From Scedosporium boydii (taxonomy: Eukaryota; Ascomycota; Sordariomycetes; Microascales; Microascaceae), in contig NJFT01000062.1 of the NCBI GenBank assembly GCA_002221725.1, forward strand, positions 62,001 through 126,000: DNA of 64,000 nt, given 5' to 3'. How positions within the stretch are numbered: the stretch's first letter is position 1; every line of letters starts with the position of its first letter. Made by a program: the position numbers and the translations under genes. The notes below the pieces were generated by a model. It did no database searches, had not been told where the DNA came from, and saw only the letters and a list, made by a program, of their open reading frames with translations. Positions 1 to 12,313 of this stretch are shown piece by piece.

Positions 1-1253
1 GTTTCATGCCGACACTTCCTTCGTCGTGATTTGAAAGAGAGAACCAGGTTCGAACCGGTCACAAGTCTGTGCAGATAGTGAGTGAAGAAGCGGATATAAA
101 AACAGTTTCTAAAACGACTATAAAAATTGCCTATACTTGGTCGCTTCAGTCTAGCTTTTGCGGTGCTATTTTAAGAGGTATAGACAAATGTTAGAACGGG
201 TAGTTGTAGTGCCTCTGGTGCAAAATGATATTACTGGAACGTGCGACTCAATTTCTCGTTTTCCCAAATGCAGCTTTTATTATCCTTTGGGAACTAGACT
301 TGACGTTCTTCCAGGACACTCAGCCCACTTGCTCGCCCATCTACGTCTCAAAGGCTAGCAGCGAAGGTGAGGATCGCATATGGGTAGATCTGGAGATGTC
401 CGTAAGCCAAATTCATTGAAAATACGTACACTCCACAACTACCCATTTGGTCTATATAGGACTTGTGAAGGGAAGATAGGGCTCAGCGAACGAACACCTG
501 GCTAACGTGCTTTGGCTAGTGTCTAACCTTGCATTCTTTCCATAAACGTTTGTCATGGCGGTGGAGAAAGTTTCGAGTACTGGGAGATGCTGTTCGCCAG
601 AGCTGTGATAGAAGTTAGGGTCCTGTCACATTCCAGCGAAGAGATATCTCGGCGGTGAGACCTGAGGCTACCTCGGCGTAGCCTCTCGTTTTTCTAATTC
701 AAGTTCCCTTGGTTTCATCTCTCATTCCGCCTCATGACGATATTCATGCATTTTCAACAAACCGAAGGGCCCTATTCGAACAAAATTATGAAAGGCATCC
801 AGAACATCACAAAGGTCAAATCGAGGGCAGAGTAGTGGCATGGAACTATAAGTTCCGGAATAGTCAACCTTCCTGTGTAAACTTTAGCCCATATGTACCA
901 ACGATTTATCAAATCTCTTCGAATATATGAGTGCCTAAAAGGCTAACAGGCCGATCACTGGCGTAGTTCGTTTGCTCACCACGTCAAAAAGCCAGGTGAG
1001 GCAACGCTAAGCCACTCTAGACACTCTGATTGCATCCAGTAGGTTTATATGCATCAATCATTTGCATGAGGTGCGTTACGTTGGTGGGCAACGAGGACAT
1101 CTGATCATTGCATGATGCCAAAAATAGCAATAACTCATCTAATTCGTTTTCTGTGAAGGAGAGGAGGGAATTTCAAAAGAGCGAATGACCAAGGTACATC
1201 CTATACACGAGAGTCGAAACGATCAATCCATGAGTAGATCAGACCCTTTTCAG
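1..1253. other. Intergenic, no gene recognised
   Basis: I see no convincing coding region here. Short open frames lack codon structure or recognisable motifs. The only visible structure is a perfect 8-bp inverted repeat (664-671 with 678-685, 6-nt loop) followed by a short T run. In a fungal nuclear genome this has no clear meaning. Confidence 0.5.
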
Positions 1254-3030
1254 TTACCAAACAACGGGCAACTCCGTGATACCAACATCCCTGTCCAGCG
1301 GGCTATACGCGACCTGGTCGAACGGAACGGCGAGACGGAGGTTGGGTAGTCTTTGGAAAAGGGTGCCTAAGATAACCCTCGTTAGCTTCTCGAGAAAATT
1401 TCTTTGACAAAACGAAAGGAGTATAGACATACTGAAAACAGCCTCGAGCTCAGCGCGGGCAAGATGCTCGGCGATACACCTGTGGGGGCCATATCCGTAG
1501 CCCAGGCCATCAACCTTGAACTCTCGGTGCATGTCGAAGACGTCGGGGTTGGGGAACACGTCCTCGTCGCGGTTGGCAGACTGGTTCGAGGCGATGATGC
1601 CCTCGCCAGCCTTGATGTGCTGTAGGGTTGTCAGTATTACGATTTTTTTTTTTTTATTTTTTTTTTTTATTTATTTTTTTTTTTTTCGTAAAGAGCATTT
1701 CTTACCTGTCCGCCGAGTTCGACGTCGACCTTGGCCACACGCTTCATGGCCATGGCAGAAGCTGTGTGGTACCTGCAAAGCTCATTGACGAATTCCTTTG
1801 CGAGCGCAGGCTTGGCGATGAGCTCCTTGAGCTGATCCGGATGCTTCAACAGCTCCACGACACCCTGTAAAATGTCAGTTTGAGCTATCGCCGTGAAAAA
1901 GCTACGAAGCAGGAATAAAAAGACCCACCAACGCAACCATGTTCACCATAGTAGCATTTCCAGCGACGAGCAGCAGGAAGGCGATCTGGACGGCGTCGGA
2001 CTTCTCAATCTCGCCCATCTTGAGCTGCTCGACGACGAGCTTGCTGATGAGGTCGTCCTTGGGCTCGGCGCTCCGGAGTTCGACGAGGTTCGCGAGGTAG
2101 TCGAGGAGCTCCCTATACACCGATTAGTGTTTCTTTCCGCGTTGAGAATCCCGGTTCGCGTCATCTTGCTCACTTGTTCGCGTTGGCGGCCTCGAGGGCA
2201 GTGGAGCTGCCGTTGGTGCGAATGGCGTTCTGGGTCGTGAGGTAGGCGAGATCTTCAAACGGAACGCCGAGGATTGTGTAGATGACCTATGATGGCCGTG
2301 TTAAAAGGGGCGTGTCCTAACTTTGGAGAGACTATGCGCGGACCTACATATGAAGGCAGCGGCAGAGCAAACTTCTCGACAAGATCAACGGGCTTGGCAC
2401 AGCCGCCCTTGATCATCGCGTCGAGCAATTGATTGGTAGTTGACTGAATATAGGGCTTCAACGATTCAACATGTTCCTTGGTGAAAATGGGTTCGACCAT
2501 GCCCCTGTTCGCAATTAGTGAGTAAATGATGGATCAAATACGATGGATCAAATACGCTATGGGCCTCCCAACTCAGTCGTACCTCTGGTGCATGTGGTCT
2601 GGAGCATCCATATCGACAAAGGTAGGCTTATTTTTGGCAGCGGCAACGCCTCCTGCCGACAGCTCCGGGAAACCAGGTCTCGTCCGTTGCTATGCTCAAA
2701 GTTAAGATCCCAATTCGTCTCTCCCGGAAAGATGGAAGCAATTCAACACACCTTAGACAGTCGCTGATCGGTCGCGACCTTGCAAACATCGTGATACTTG
2801 GTCACAAGCCATGCCTCGGCATCATTGAACAGCTTCACTTTGGAAACCGGCGCCGTCTTGCGAAGCCTAGCAAACTCGGCGGGCGGCTCGGGGCCGGAGG
2901 CGCGGTTGAAAGGGAACCTGGGGACTTCGGCTTGAGCCATGGTGGTCGCAGAGAATCTTCGAGCTGTGCAAGTGCAAAAAGTGAGTTGAGTTCGGGGAAC
3001 AAGAGTTCTTGGCGAGAGTAGGCGATTCAT
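1254..3030 (-). CDS. CYP55A: Nitric-oxide-reductase cytochrome P450 (P450nor, CYP55 family), dual-start
   Basis: This enzyme reduces two NO to N2O using NAD(P)H directly, without a P450 reductase, in fungal denitrification and NO detoxification. Eight exons join cleanly: 3030-2752, 2689-2583, 2504-2348, 2286-2174, 2112-1929, 1864-1706, 1619-1433 and 1366-1254. They give 432 residues from the first ATG or 402 from the second (2940); the Fusarium enzyme has about 403. The body follows P450nor throughout, including [16 protein letters not shown] near the start, the I-helix AGNATMVNM and the haem loop [14 protein letters not shown] with Cys381 (351 in the short form). The 30 extra N-terminal residues are rich in Arg, Ser and Thr, lack acidic residues and end in RRFSATT, like a mitochondrial presequence. 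In Fusarium one CYP55A gene is known to give mitochondrial and cytosolic forms, so both starts may be used. Intron 6 holds a long A/T run. Confidence 0.95.
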
Positions 3031-3091
3031 TCTGTCGAAGGAAACGGGAAATAAACTTTCTGAAGAGGGTTTGCGAGAGCGATGGCTTTGC

Positions 3092-3098
3092 TTTTATA
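3092..3098 (-). promoter_or_regulatory. TATA-like box of the P450nor gene
   Basis: TATAAAA on the minus strand lies 62-68 bp upstream of the first ATG of the P450nor gene. A transcript starting about 30 bp downstream would include the long-form start. The second ATG would then be reached by leaky scanning or from a shorter transcript. Assigned from position and sequence only. Confidence 0.5.
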
Positions 3099-3100
3099 GA

Positions 3101-4807
3101 CCTGAGATGAGCTATACGTGGGCTATACGTGGGCTAAGTTAATATGGACTTCTCTCTTTGCGTCTCTCTATCTCCGCGTTTCGGTTTTTGGTGTTCTGTG
3201 TCTCCGTTCAACGGCATCGAAGCGAGATGCATGGCCATGAGTCTTGGTCCCGCTTCGCCCTTGTTATACCCCGTCCCCACGCAACCTGTTTAATGGCGTG
3301 AAATCAATGCGACGACGGTTTAATTACATCATGGGCGAATCAGCATCGAGATGATTTTTAGTTCCAGGGATAGAGTTTCCGCCGTGCCGTGCTCTCCGTA
3401 CGAGGTTAGAAACTCACTTCACACCCTTTGCCCGAGACCGTGTGAAGGAGGGAGCAGCGGAGATGCTTCCACCAAATCTCTCCTGACGAGACTCGGATTC
3501 CCACAACGAATGCACCGCAAATGGGCTGATTTTTGGCTATTCGTATATTTAATATCTCCGTCGGATACAACCGGAGCACCCGGGCCTGGGAAACACTGTG
3601 TAGGTTCTGATGTCTTGGCGGGTTCTGCTCGTGCTTTTTGTCCTGTAACTCAGAACCCGTGGCCCCGGATTCGCATGTCCGCGGAGTTGCCAAAATCCCA
3701 ACTTCTCCCTGCGTCGAGCCGCCGCGGAAGACCGAGATCCACGTCATTTGCACATTTGCAATGCCGGGAAAATCATTGGACCGTCTCGTGGCACGCGAAG
3801 TATTTGGAATCTTTTTTTTTCTTCAAGATTGAATCGTATTCACCCCTTGCCGTGCCTGGATCTGGATCTGTCGCCGGGATCATAAGACCAGGAACTGGGC
3901 AATTTTTCATTTTTCTGCACTAATAGACTGTGTTGCATCAACACGCGTTCCTGGTTCGAGCGGGGGTCCGACGTCTCCAAGACGAACTGTCAAGCAGCTG
4001 CAAACCCCGCCCGAGGAAGTGAAGAATTCCAATCGCTCGCCACTGCCTTTTTGGCTGTATCGTATATTATGTAGGACCGATGGGTGTCAACGATCACTCC
4101 TTCGATAAGGCCACATTTAACGGGATGTAGATGGATCGGACACCCGGACTCGGCCGGTAGACTATGCTGTAGTCGGATAGTCGGATCTCATCGGTGCTAC
4201 CCCATTTCAGGACAATGAGACCGGCATGCAACACGTACCTGCCTGCGGGATAGCAGCCCTGTAAGTGCCTCACCGCTAAAGAGCGTGCGCCGGATGAACC
4301 CGGAGCTGATGACTCCACTGCTCAACTCTCCGCACACGGGTCCCCGCAGCGCCTACGTCTTCGTGTTTCTGGGCAGTGTCAAAAGTCTTAGTGGATCGGG
4401 CTAGTGAGACTGGCCGCGGAGTTGAAGGGCTTGAATGCAGTGGCAACTTGATGCTCCGAGGATTCCTAGAAATTTCTACGACGATAACGCCGTGGAGAGA
4501 ACCAAAATGAGATCACGATGGGGCCGATACGATGATTTGAAATAGCAACGTCACTAGCCTCCTCTCGGTGACCGGCTCAGTGGGCAATCCGCTCGTCAAA
4601 ATATCCTCATCCCGGGGAAAATCCCACCCTGTATTCTACCTATGGACAAAATTTCCTACGTGCGAGGCCCGTGACTGGGGAATAGTTGGTTGCGCTTCAT
4701 ACTATTGGCAATGTAGACTGCCCATGCGAAATAGTGAGTGTTTAATGTATGGAATAAATATAATATTCCTACACTTAATATGCTGAAACCCACTCCGTGC
4801 ACGTAGT
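3101..4807. other. Intergenic, no gene recognised
   Basis: This stretch lies between the P450nor promoter and the 3' end of the serine hydrolase gene. The longest open frames on either strand show no domain, signal peptide or splice pattern that I can support. Confidence 0.5.
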
Positions 4808-6871
4808 TCATCTCCCTGGCTCCTGTGGCTCAACCCCTTCATTTGGCTTGTCCTCCACATCCCCGACCTCCTCTCCGACCTCATTTCCCTCCTCCCCGCT
4901 CGGTTCCCCATCCTCCTCTCCGCCCCCAGCTTTCGGCGTTGCATCCGGGGCACATTCACTACCCCGGCTCCCCCGACTCCTCAAAAATGGAACCTCCATC
5001 CATAGCACTTCACTCGTCCGCGGATCCTTGACAAATACGATACGGTCTACTGCCTCACTCCCATAGTAAATCCAATCAACAGCCTCCCACGCAAGACAAT
5101 CGTAAGAGCTGACCGTCTGGCCAGGCAAGTCGCTCGTCCTCTCCCTCTTCACATCCCAAACGAAACGCCAATCCTCCCGAATGACGACGTTTCGGTCATC
5201 CGTCTCATCCTCCACTTCGACCTCGGTTGGATACAAGCGCAAGATAGGCCCCGGCTCGTAATTTGGAATCAAATTCTTGTAGGTGACGCCGAATATTTCC
5301 CTTAAGGCGTGGATGATATCTGAGCCGTTGTAACTAAGGGAGTCTAGAACTAGACTGTTCTCGTCAATGGCTATCGTCGCGTTGAATGTCGCGTTAGAAC
5401 ATCCAGTGAATGTCCCCACATATCCGAGTTCTTCCGTCTGTTCCCTTGCCGCCTGATGAATGGCCGGGATGAGGGTCGCAATCATGGCGTCGTTCACGAT
5501 GGTGACAGCACTGGAGTCACCCGCCGCCAAAATGACCAGCCCAACACTGTATTCGTCGATAATCGACACTCTTGCACGATAACCGTACGCGGCACCATCC
5601 TTGGTAAACACGGAGAACGTGTGGCCTCCAGTCTCCGTTTCCGGATCGTAATCGGGGAAAACCGCATTAGGAGGAGGTCGATAAATCTCCCATGGCATGC
5701 CGAAGAACGAGTGTCTGCTTCCGGCGAACGACCGAGGCTGGAGCCACTGCCGGACCGCCATCGGGCTATCGAAGATGGTGTACGTGATGGTGTGGTAGAC
5801 AAAACTCGTGAGGTCGGACAGCGAGGACACAAGGCCGCCTCCCGGAGTAGCGTCGCCGAACCAGAAGCCGTAGCTGTTGTCTACAGGTGGGACAACAGAG
5901 GAGTTGAGAAGGCCCGGGCTTGCGTAGGTGTTGACCATTCCTAGGGGCCCAGTGATGTACTCATAGAGGACTTGGCTGTAGGTCTGGTCGGTTGCGGCGC
6001 TGACTGCGTACATTAGCAGGGTGAAAGCGACGTTGGAGTAGACGGGACGCTGCATCGGAGGAGCCACCGGGTGTGAGTCCTTGAGCCCGACGATGTATTC
6101 TGGGACCAGCACGATCAGTCAGTCTTATTATCCGTCAAGGTTCGCTAATTGTTTGTGCTACTTACGAGACTTTGCACACCCAAGGTTGAGGCCGAAAACG
6201 TCGCACATGAGATAGTCACTGTTTGGAATTGGTGGTAGGCCTAGTTCCTCAAACATGTCCTTGAGGTAGTAAAACTCTGAATATCCATCTAACATGAACT
6301 TGTCAGCCGACCGCAAGATAACAGCTCTTCTAGGATTTCACGTACAATTCGGCGGAATGCCCGCCAGATTCGACGCAAGAGCCCTTAAAGTAACGGTATC
6401 CCACGGAATCAAGGACGGCGATCCTCCCAATCCAGGAAGATATTTCGTAATTGGATCGTCCAGGTTCAGATTACTCCTAATCAACACGGCATCCGTAATG
6501 GCTTTCGAAACGGACCCAATCTGATACTGCGCATTCCGATCAAGGTTCTTAGTGCCGAGCTCGGTGTTCTCCGCGAGATGATGATACTCCCACAGAGGCT
6601 CGCCGGGACTCTTTTGACCTTTGGCTACGAATGCAACTGAGATTGTCGTGTTGGGCACGTTCCAACCGGCGTTGATCTCGCCGGCTATTGCGGAGTCGAT
6701 GATCGCCTCGAGCTTGCTGAGGGCTGCATCGAATTTTTTCGACTTGGTGAGGTCTGGTTTAGGGAATATGGGACCTTCGGGGCGGCATTCTAAGCTGGCT
6801 GCTGGGCGGATGAGCGCCGAACCGCACAGGAGCGCGATGATGCGCGACCAGGACGCTCGGAGTTGCATCAT
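4808..6871 (-). CDS. Secreted beta-lactamase-like serine hydrolase
   Basis: A class C beta-lactamase/penicillin-binding-protein-fold serine hydrolase of the fungal extracellular type. Three exons (6871-6346, 6288-6166, 6099-4808) give 646 residues. An N-terminal signal peptide ends near Ala-Ala-Ser-Leu at about residue 26. The catalytic Ser-x-x-Lys is GSVSKAI (Ser120, Lys123) and the Tyr-x-Asn motif is YSN at 237-239. A Gly-Gly-His-Thr near residue 370 stands where Lys-Thr-Gly or His-x-Gly is expected. After the roughly 430-residue hydrolase core comes a beta-rich C-terminal domain, then an unusual tail of about 50 residues very rich in Glu, Gly and Pro. In fungi such proteins hydrolyse esters, amides or lactones; the substrate cannot be read from sequence. 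The exon joins are clean and no disruption is seen. Confidence 0.88.
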
Positions 6872-8030
6872 CCTACGCAGGGCTCTTACTCGGGCTTGAA
6901 GCCGGGGATTGGAGGATAGGCAGCGAGAAGAAAGTGTGGATAAGGGTCCATTGGTCGTCTTTTACACGTATTATTATGGCTTGGGTGCTGAAAATTGGCG
7001 ATCTCTTCATCTTCATCTTCATCTTCATCAGGCTAAAAGCTATAGTTAGATACAGATCTCACTAAAGAGGACAAGACATCATCGTCAATTACCCGATCAA
7101 GACATCCGACGTTGCCAAAATTTAAAGAAGCTCCATTTTGCAATAAATTGAAAGCATGGGGTATTCTCCGAGAGGCCAATTGGAAGGGCCCAGAAACAAG
7201 ATCAATATCTACTCCACGCAAAGATAGGGCTTTCCCCAAAACGCCAAGCAATGTCGATTTAAAGTTGATACCGTAGCTACCACTCTCTTGTTTTCGCTAT
7301 CTGGACATCGTGACCGGCAATTGCAGGATAGTGAGTGGCAAGGGTGCTTCGAACACTGACGGAGCAAGACAAGCTCTGGAAGAGTAAATGGGGACAGCAA
7401 TGGACTGTTCAATGGCAAAAACTTCAACAAAAAGATCATGATTTTCCAACGCTGTGAAGTTGAAGCTGAAGCCTCTGTTTGAAAAGCCGGAGTTTGCTCC
7501 GTGACGCATCGAGGATCTGAATTGCGCCAAGACATGACGAGCAGCCGATGTTCCGCATATAGAAGCCTTTATGAATCACAATCACGAGTCTTGGAGGTAG
7601 AGTGAACCACTGAACAGGAATAAATTTTACCTTTTTGACCGTCCAGGCCCGCGCAAGAACAGCGCCTAGTTAGGTTTCTTGCCTAGTCCGATCTTCTTGC
7701 TGTCCGCACCGCTGTCACATGCGTCCTCTGAGACAGATTCATCGACCGGGCATCGTTGCCAGGCTCAATCCAAATATTGCTTAGGAGAAAGATGCATTCG
7801 ATGTCAGTTTGAATTCCATTGAGAAGGACTTCATATTTCTCTGCGCACCAGTCGCAAACAAATGGAGGGAGGGAGGTGTCATTTACTCTCACAACCACCT
7901 TGGGACGAACCGGGCAAAAAGAAAAGTCTTGGGTTAGCTCCGAGAACGGGGCCCCCTAAGTGAAGCCCTTATCAATATCCGATGTTTTAGAGACATCAAG
8001 GTAGGGAAGAGGAAAAAAGAAGAAATGAAA
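6872..8030. other. Intergenic with (CTTCAT) microsatellite
   Basis: No supported gene. A short perfect hexamer array (CTTCAT)4 lies at 7005-7028, upstream of the serine hydrolase start. Between 7033 and 7250 the minus strand has a short stretch faintly like ankyrin repeats, too weak to call. Confidence 0.45.
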
Positions 8031-8102
8031 TGCCCAAGGGAGGAATCGAACCTCCGTTTCCACGGCCACAACGTGGCGTACTAACCACTATACGACTTGA
8101 GC
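8031..8102 (-). tRNA. tRNA-His (GTG)
   Basis: A 72-nt cloverleaf with no intron. The 7-bp acceptor stem (gctcaag with cttgggc), the 4-bp D stem, the anticodon stem ccacg/cgtgg with loop TT-GTG-GC and the T stem ggagg/cctcc around TTCGATT are all present. The discriminator is A. The anticodon GTG reads histidine codons. The extra 5' G of tRNA-His would be added after transcription. Confidence 0.96.
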
Positions 8103-9252
8103 TTTTATTCCTTGTTGTTGGATGGCCAAGGGCAGATCTGCATATGTGGAGGTTTGGTCTGAGGGATAATTTGCGACACGCAGAAGCTGTGGGACTAGTT
8201 CTTTTCGGTGAAGGTTGTAGTCTGTGGAACGCAGACGCATGTGGAAAGAATTTTTCGGTCATTCTACGAGATGTTTAGCCCTAGCCCTGGACTATTACTT
8301 TTCACATTTCCACCTTGATAGAACAAGACAACTAGTGTAGCTCGTAGAGAGTTCCTCCCTGCTGACGAGGAGGGCAATCAGAGATGGCGCACAAGGTGGT
8401 AAGACCATGGGCAATATCATCCTGGACTTCTATCCGAGTCTGCCGACCTTGCAGGTTCAATACGCCTGTCAAAGAACATGCCGGGATCCTACCTAGTGTA
8501 CCATTCTCGCTCGGATAGCGACGGCCCAACCCGTCATTTCCGCCGCCCGAGTCAGTGGAGACTCGTCTTGTCGTCAAACTTCGTAGACTCTGCCAGATCG
8601 GGTTGGGCAGCATCACCGATTTCACTCAAGCCTACCCCTTTCGCAAGTCTTAAACACAGCTCTCATGATCTCTAAAGGTTTTTGTCTTTTGAGGGTTGGC
8701 TGGGGAGGGCATCCAATCTAGGTTGGGGAGTAGAAAAGCTCTATTCCAGGGAGGGGGACAGTTTAAAGTACTTCATAGCCACCTGCCCCCAGTGCTCCGG
8801 GACAAATATCGTCAGTAGTTCCGGCGACGGTCAGTCGTCGAGGAATATTAGGAAGACATTATAATATCCGGCGAGACTTATCACCCCTCAAGTACTATTG
8901 CCCGGGTGGTTGTGACGCGAGGCAGTCCTTCTGTAGTTCAGTTGTGATAGTGGCTTGTTTCTGCCACAAGAATTACCGTTCTCGTAACATCCCTGTTTCA
9001 AAGACTCCTGGAATTCTTGTTATTAACTGCCGGGTGTGATCTCTTTGCCCGGTAATAGATGGATCGAGCTGTTATAGGAAGAAGATTAGAGACCTTTTAA
9101 TGGATTAGTGAACCAAAACGTAATTTTACTCTCTTTAATTATCTCTATTATTGTGCCAATCTATTTCTTGCGTGTAATTTTTTCTCTCTCTCTATGATGT
9201 GAACGTAGCACCTAATACTTTGATCGTAGCGGTACGAACCAATATCCGGATC
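8103..9252. other. Intergenic between two tRNA genes
   Basis: I see no protein-coding gene. The two tRNA genes that bound it are on opposite strands. Part of the stretch (about 9040-9210) is AT-rich. Confidence 0.45.
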
Positions 9253-9340
9253 GGGCGGCTGGCGCAATGGTAGCGCGTTGCTCTCCTACCAAATAGGGAG
9301 CATCAAGCAAAGGTTGCAAGTTCGAGTCTTGCGTCGCTCG
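9253..9340 (+). tRNA. tRNA-Arg (CCT) with 16-nt intron
   Basis: The acceptor stem gggcggc/gtcgctc includes two G-U pairs. The D arm is GCGC-AATGGTA-GCGC, the anticodon stem ttgct/agcaa and the T arm GCAAG-TTCGAGT-CTTGC; the discriminator is G. The anticodon CCT is at 9285-9287 and decodes AGG. The intron is 9289-9304, at the standard position between bases 37 and 38. It contains TAGGGAG, which can pair with the anticodon region as fungal tRNA introns do. Removing it leaves a regular 72-nt tRNA. Confidence 0.95.
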
Positions 9341-9513
9341 CTTCCTTTTTGCCTTCTGGGCCATGGGAAAGTGACAGGCTTTGAAAAAGAGATACCTGGG
9401 AATTTCTTTCTTTTTATGGTTTCTTTTGTCTATAGAGAGCGTTCGGCTGACATAAAACACACGTACGCACGCACATACAGAGCAGTGATGGCCTTATAGG
9501 TTGCTGGGTACTT

Positions 9514-11237
9514 TTAAACATTGTTCTCCGATGGGGACAACACTTCATCCTTGTAACCAGTCTTTGCAAGATCCAGTACCAGTCCCGCAGCAGTATCTCT
9601 TCCAGGTCGTTCCCGTGCTTTTCGTCCTAACGCTCTCGCCTTCTCTCTTCTCGCCACAGCCTCCTCGCGATCGCTCACTACCCTGAGAAATGCCTCGGTG
9701 AGTCCCTCGGCGGTCCACTCGGGGGCCGTCTTTTTGCATCCCCAGACACCGATCCCGTAGTATTCGGAGTAGCTAGCAAAATCGTACAGATCTACCCATA
9801 GTGGGAGGATAACGTGAGGAACACCGGCGCTAGAGAAGGGCTGTCAGCAGAGTCGCCATAATCACCAAGAGTGGTACATACCTCAGAGCTTCGTGATAGG
9901 TATTTGAACCACCGTGATGGACTGAAGCAATAACATCACCAGCTGCCAAGAGCGCGGCCGGATCAACAGTCAACCAATCAACCATTCTAACCCGATCCTC
10001 ATCGATGAATTTCTGCAGCGGTTTCTTGAAATCGTCACTATAGGTATGCAACTTCTTGAATTTCCACAGAAACTGGACATCCACCTGGGCAGCAATGTTG
10101 GCCATAGCTTCAGCCATAGCCCTCGCCCTCTCCTGGTCATAAACGAATATGCTTCCCAAGTTGATCAAAACAGTCGGCTTCCGTTTAGCCCATGCGGTCA
10201 ATTCGGGGTCCTGCTCCTCCGCTGGCTCTAGCGACAAGGTGATGGGGCCGACGGCAGTGACGTTCGCAGGGATGTAATCGAGCGGAACGGCGGCTTCGAG
10301 CATGGCTTGGCAGATCCAGGGGCGGTCTACGCGATGCGAATGGATAAAGTCGAGAGGGTTCTTGATGCCGTTCTTTCGCAGGAATGCTCGAGACTCTGCC
10401 GCGCCGGGAACGGTGAGGATGTGGTAGACAAGTCGAACAACCGACATGGCATTGGCAGGGACCTTGCTCCATGGCAGCGGATAATCGTAGCCAGATGCGA
10501 CCCTAGGACGTGATTTGTTCAGTGGAGGGGTAGCTCGCGGAGGGGATCATGCCAAAGGGTTGAGAAACTTACGCGGGATATTTCCACAACGCCTTGCCCC
10601 ATTTCTGATCGAGGAGGAAGAGTTCTAGGGTATTCGGCGACACGACAGTATACATCCGATTCTGGTCCTGCGTCGCTTCCATGGCCGGACGAAACATCGG
10701 ATCAAGAACCACTAGAGCCGGGTCAATTTCCTCGATTAACTCGACGCAGCGGCGATAGATGGCCAGATGATCCTCGTCCGTCCAAGGCGCGAAAATCCAG
10801 CGGAAATTGCTGCTAAAGTGCTTATTCCCTTTGAGACCGGGCGGAGTGATCATGGTATCTACCGTCATGATGTTCCTGGCATTAAGGGCATCGAGATAAT
10901 CGGTGCTGGGGAGCAGATGAAAGTCGATGGCTTTCGCGCCGGGGTTTTTGTCGCGGGCGGCATTCTCGATCCTCTGGATTCTGGATCTCATCTTCTCGAA
11001 CGTGCCGAAGTGAATCGAGACATCCGAGTCCTTTTCAGCCATGGCAAAGGCCGTTGCGAGGTGGACGTTCGAGTACCCATGATTGGAGTTGACTAGAAAC
11101 AAGACGGTGTTGTTTTTTCCTTGGACATGCTGGGCGAAGAGGCCAGAGTTGCGGGAGAGGAGAAACGGGATGGCAACAGCAGCTATTAAACCCAGGGCAG
11201 CCAACGCTGTTATCGGGGAGCGGATGGGCAACGACAT
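9514..11237 (-). CDS. UDP-glycosyltransferase (GT1), membrane-anchored
   Basis: This enzyme transfers a sugar from a UDP-sugar to a small lipophilic acceptor, typically a sterol, phenolic or foreign compound. Three exons (11237-10573, 10502-9882, 9829-9514) give 533 residues. The ATG at 11237 was chosen because no ATG lies upstream in frame. Residues about 8-28 form a hydrophobic N-terminal anchor. The C-terminal donor-binding half holds the GT1 signature: a VDWLTVDPAALLAAGDV stretch, then HHGGSNTYHEAL and GVPHVILPLWVDLYD. These are split by intron 2 exactly between Leu and Ser-Ala-Gly-Val. The His-Gly-Gly and the Asp after the proline segment bind the UDP-sugar in this family. Its neighbour, a PDR pump on the same strand, makes a conjugation-and-export role plausible. 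Confidence 0.9.
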
Positions 11238-12313
11238 GATGGGATCGTGGGTATGTCGAAAGAAGGCCTCTTCCAGACAGATCAAGCGGAATGGATCCGG
11301 GATGAGGCGAAACGATCCTGATAAGGACTCAATGGAGCTTTTTGGCGAGCTTAGCTCGAGCTCAAGCTCAAGGACTCATTCCGTGGACGGCCATAATAAT
11401 CCATGTCGGAGTTTGCTGAGCAGTGGGAGCTGAAAATCCAACGGGTACCACAGGGCAGGATCATGCAGCGTGTTATGCCCAATAAGGTATGGTTAACAGG
11501 GGTCAGATCCTGGAAGGTGTCATCGTCAGTCTTACACAGTGTTCAACGTCAGACTTGGCATGCAAGCGATAATCCTGTGGTTGGTCCATGATGTCCGATC
11601 CTCGGAGTCTGGGATTGGGAATGGAGGACATGAAGTGCTAACATGAATGGAACTATCAAACATCCATTCCGTATGACTTAAAGTGAAAAGAGGTGAGGGA
11701 TACTTAGTCGAGATCGTGAACAGGAGAAATGTTTCTCTTCAACATGGAACCCTGCAGGGTTCGGGCGACGCGACGCATGCGTGTAAGCCGAGATTGACAG
11801 TTGTCAGCCTATTTGTCTGTCAGCTTATTCTCATAGGAATATGCCAAGTAATCTCCTCCTTTTCCATCTGGGAGAAAGAAGCGGTCAGGCCAAGAGCTAG
11901 CGACCAGTGCTTGAGGTTCTTTCTATCGGGCTATCGTGCCATAGGTCAGGCCGGGCAGCCCGGCAGTTCCCGTCGGTACTTTGTATGTTTGGGGGGCATT
12001 TCCGGGTCTGTCTATGATGTCCAGATGAGGGTTTGTCCGACTACCGATAACTTTACGCCTCCTTTGAAAATAGGACAACCGAAGGTGCACTTTGATTAAT
12101 CGCTGGGGGATATTCACGGGATCGATACATGGATGATCAAAGAAAAGTTCTATCTCGATTAAGGGTTTATAAGCCCATGAGTATGATAAGTCTATGAGAG
12201 TATGTCTAAGAGAATATCTATGAAAGAATGGAAATGTAGTTGCCAGGACCCTTGTGAAGTTGTCCAATGAAGTGTAGCCGCAGTTGAATAATATCTAGTA
12301 TCGCGTCTCATTT
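11238..12313. other. Intergenic, no gene recognised
   Basis: This is the 5' flank of the glycosyltransferase and the 3' flank of the PDR pump. The open frames found here (for example 11683-12099, +) show no homology I can recognise. Confidence 0.45.

Noticed and set aside
664..695. 8-bp hairpin followed by a T run, like a bacterial terminator
   Set aside because: The genome is eukaryotic, so an intrinsic bacterial terminator is not meaningful; there is no adjacent gene to end.
7033..7535. Ankyrin-like phrases (LLQNGASLN) on the minus strand
   Set aside because: Only one short phrase fits an ankyrin repeat; there is no second repeat, start codon or splice pattern. Could be an old relic but cannot be supported.
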